Of a DNA stretch of 64,000 nt, positions 62,678 through 64,000 are shown piece after piece. A model generated the notes under the pieces. The model worked only from the letters and a program-made list of their open reading frames with translations. It searched no databases and was not told where the DNA came from. Each line of letters opens with the position of its first letter. Positions within the stretch are counted from its first letter, which is position 1. This DNA is from an uncultured Bacteroidota bacterium. GTDB taxonomy: Bacteria; Bacteroidota; Bacteroidia; Flavobacteriales; Flavobacteriaceae. The stretch covers positions 168,722 to 232,721 of the forward strand of contig CACMUP010000001.1 of assembly GCA_902616905.1 (NCBI GenBank), given 5' to 3'. The translations under genes were made by a program, and so were the position numbers.

Positions 62678-63649
62678 TTAAAAAGTTGATGCTTTAAGTT
62701 CCAAACCGAGTTTTTCCTCCCAACCCATAATAATATTTGTATTTTGGATTGCCTGACCTGAAGCTCCTTTTATAAGATTATCAAGTATACTTGTTATCAA
62801 TAATAAGTTATCATGTTTGTGAAGATGTAAAAAACAATTATTACTATTAATTACTGACTTTAAACTTAAATTTTCATCTGAAACATGAGTAAAAGGATGT
62901 TTGTGATAATAATCTACATATAGATCCTTAACACTCTTAAGACTTCCATTAAATTTCGTATATGCAGTAGCAAAAATTCCTCTGGTAAAGTTTCCCCTTT
63001 GAGGTAAAAAATGAATTTTAGATATACATCCTAGAGAATCTAAACTTTGATTAATTTCCTCTAGATGTTGGTGATTGAAGGGTTTATACCATGATAAATT
63101 ATTATTCCTCCAACTAAAATGACTTGTTGAAGCTAGTCCAACTCCAGCACCAGTACTTCCAGTAGTAGCGTTTGCATGTATATCTGAGATAAGTTTGTTA
63201 CTTTCGGCTAAAGGTAAAAGAGCTAATTGAATTGCAGTAGCAAAACACCCTGGATTTGCGATTGAATTGCTTTTTTCTATTGATTCTCTTTGGAGTTCTG
63301 GTAATCCATAAACAAATTTTCGACTATTAAAATTTTTATCATTTTTTAAACGAAAGTCATTTCCTAAATCTACGATCAATGTGTTTTCACTAAAACTATT
63401 TTCCTTTAAAAATGAAATTGAATTTCCGTGACCTAAACATAAATATAATATGTCAACGTTCAAATTTACAATTTTTGTAAACTTAAGATTTGTCTTACCT
63501 AATAGGTCTTGATGAATATTTTTTAATGGAATATCTGGTTTTGTAGAGCTATAAACAAAATCTAAGTGTAATTCTGGATGAGCTAAAACCAATCTTATTA
63601 ATTCTCCACCAGTATATCCAGATCCACCTATAATTCCAACTTTTTTCAT
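62678..63649 (-). CDS. argC: N-acetyl-gamma-glutamyl-phosphate reductase
   Basis: 323 residues. NADP site VGIIGGSGYTGGELIRLVLAHPEL, active Cys near 133 in SIANPGCFATAIQLALLPL, and TTGSTGAGVG and HLPQRGNFTRGIFATAY as in the family. It reduces the acyl-glutamyl phosphate. Its start overlaps the argG stop by four bases. Confidence 0.95.
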   Translation of the reverse strand: MKKVGIIGGSGYTGGELIRLVLAHPELHLDFVYSSTKPDIPLKNIHQDLLGKTNLKFTKIVNLNVDILYLCLGHGNSISFLKENSFSENTLIVDLGNDFRLKNDKNFNSRKFVYGLPELQRESIEKSNSIANPGCFATAIQLALLPLAESNKLISDIHANATTGSTGAGVGLASTSHFSWRNNNLSWYKPFNHQHLEEINQSLDSLGCISKIHFLPQRGNFTRGIFATAYTKFNGSLKSVKDLYVDYYHKHPFTHVSDENLSLKSVINSNNCFLHLHKHDNLLLITSILDNLIKGASGQAIQNTNIIMGWEEKLGLELKASTF

Positions 63650-64000
63650 TTATTTTTATTTGTATTTTGATATATTCTTGAAGCATTAGAAAATATTTTT
63701 ATAAATCCTTTAGCTTCTTCTGAAGACCAACCCTTATTCATTTCTCCATAACTTCCAAACTTAGCTTGCATTAAATCGTTTGGTGAATCAATTCCAAGAA
63801 GTTCAAATCTATATGGATGTAATTTAATAAATACCTTTCCATTTACATTACTTTGACTACTTTTCATATAATTTTCAATATCTCTCATTACAGGATCTAA
63901 ATAATGACCTTCGTGTAATTGCATTCCATAAAAATTTGCTAATTGGTCTTTTTGAAATTGTTGCCATTTACTTTGGGTATGTTTTTCTAAAAGATGGTGA
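63646..64000 (-). CDS. argG: Argininosuccinate synthase, C-terminal part (5' end outside window)
   Basis: The frame is open to the window edge: LEKHTQSKWQQFQKDQLANFYGM, then LHEGHYLDPVMRDIENYM, GKVFIKLHPYRFELLGIDSPNDLMQAKFGSYGEMNKGW and SSEEAKGFIKIFSNASRIY. This is the C-terminal domain of ArgG. First (partly visible) gene of the arginine operon read toward lower coordinates. Confidence 0.93.
   Translation of the reverse strand, partial: HHLLEKHTQSKWQQFQKDQLANFYGMQLHEGHYLDPVMRDIENYMKSSQSNVNGKVFIKLHPYRFELLGIDSPNDLMQAKFGSYGEMNKGWSSEEAKGFIKIFSNASRIYQNTNKNK

Overview
The window looks like chromosomal DNA of a marine member of the Bacteroidetes, most likely Flavobacteriaceae. The evidence is strong AT richness, weak or absent Shine-Dalgarno sequences, many exported proteins and lipoproteins beginning MKK(I/L), the ftsK-lolA-lptF-ribB gene order, DUF6090 and CPT2 ATP-grasp families, and an arginine cluster built on an acyl-ornithine carbamoyltransferase. 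No taxonomic computation was possible.
Layout. 1-6.5 kb: cut end of a GH29 fucosidase, a YHYH protein, a PQQ-dependent dehydrogenase with cytochrome c domain and an esterase. 6.9-11 kb: a DinB protein and a tight operon of CPT2 ATP-grasp, alpha-E and transglutaminase genes. 11-17 kb: a DUF5916 protein, a DUF1080 lipoprotein and a YHYH / MORN-repeat / SCO operon, flanked by a decayed tRNA-Ser copy and a decayed small phage-type gene. 17-26 kb: sulfatase, a degenerate peptidase-like lipoprotein, two carbohydrate-enzyme-like proteins, gamma-glutamyltransferase and an esterase. 26.4-44 kb: an accessory region with exported SnoaL/NTF2-like proteins, two nested pairs of inverted repeats, partial or decayed copies of tRNA-Ala, a decayed integrase and a tiny cysteine-rich peptide gene. 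44-64 kb: mostly core genes, namely tRNA-Ser, TauE/SafE, ftsK-lolA-lptF-ribB, katG, nhaC, lpdA, a Gfo/Idh/MocA oxidoreductase and the arginine operon argG-argC-argD-argF'-argB-argE-argH.
The core half supplies arginine, riboflavin precursor, envelope lipid and lipoprotein transport, chromosome segregation, peroxide defence and ion homeostasis. The accessory half is consistent with a coastal or particle-associated heterotroph that degrades sulfated, fucose-containing polysaccharide. The most unusual part is 27-40.3 kb. It is bounded by an intact tRNA-Ala and a direct 3' half-copy of it. Its ends carry inverted copies of a phage-type small gene. Inside, a roughly 490 bp divergent regulatory region is present in two inverted copies, each with a perfect polypurine mirror repeat and a conserved hairpin. 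Between them lies an apparently undescribed 29-residue peptide with 11 cysteines.
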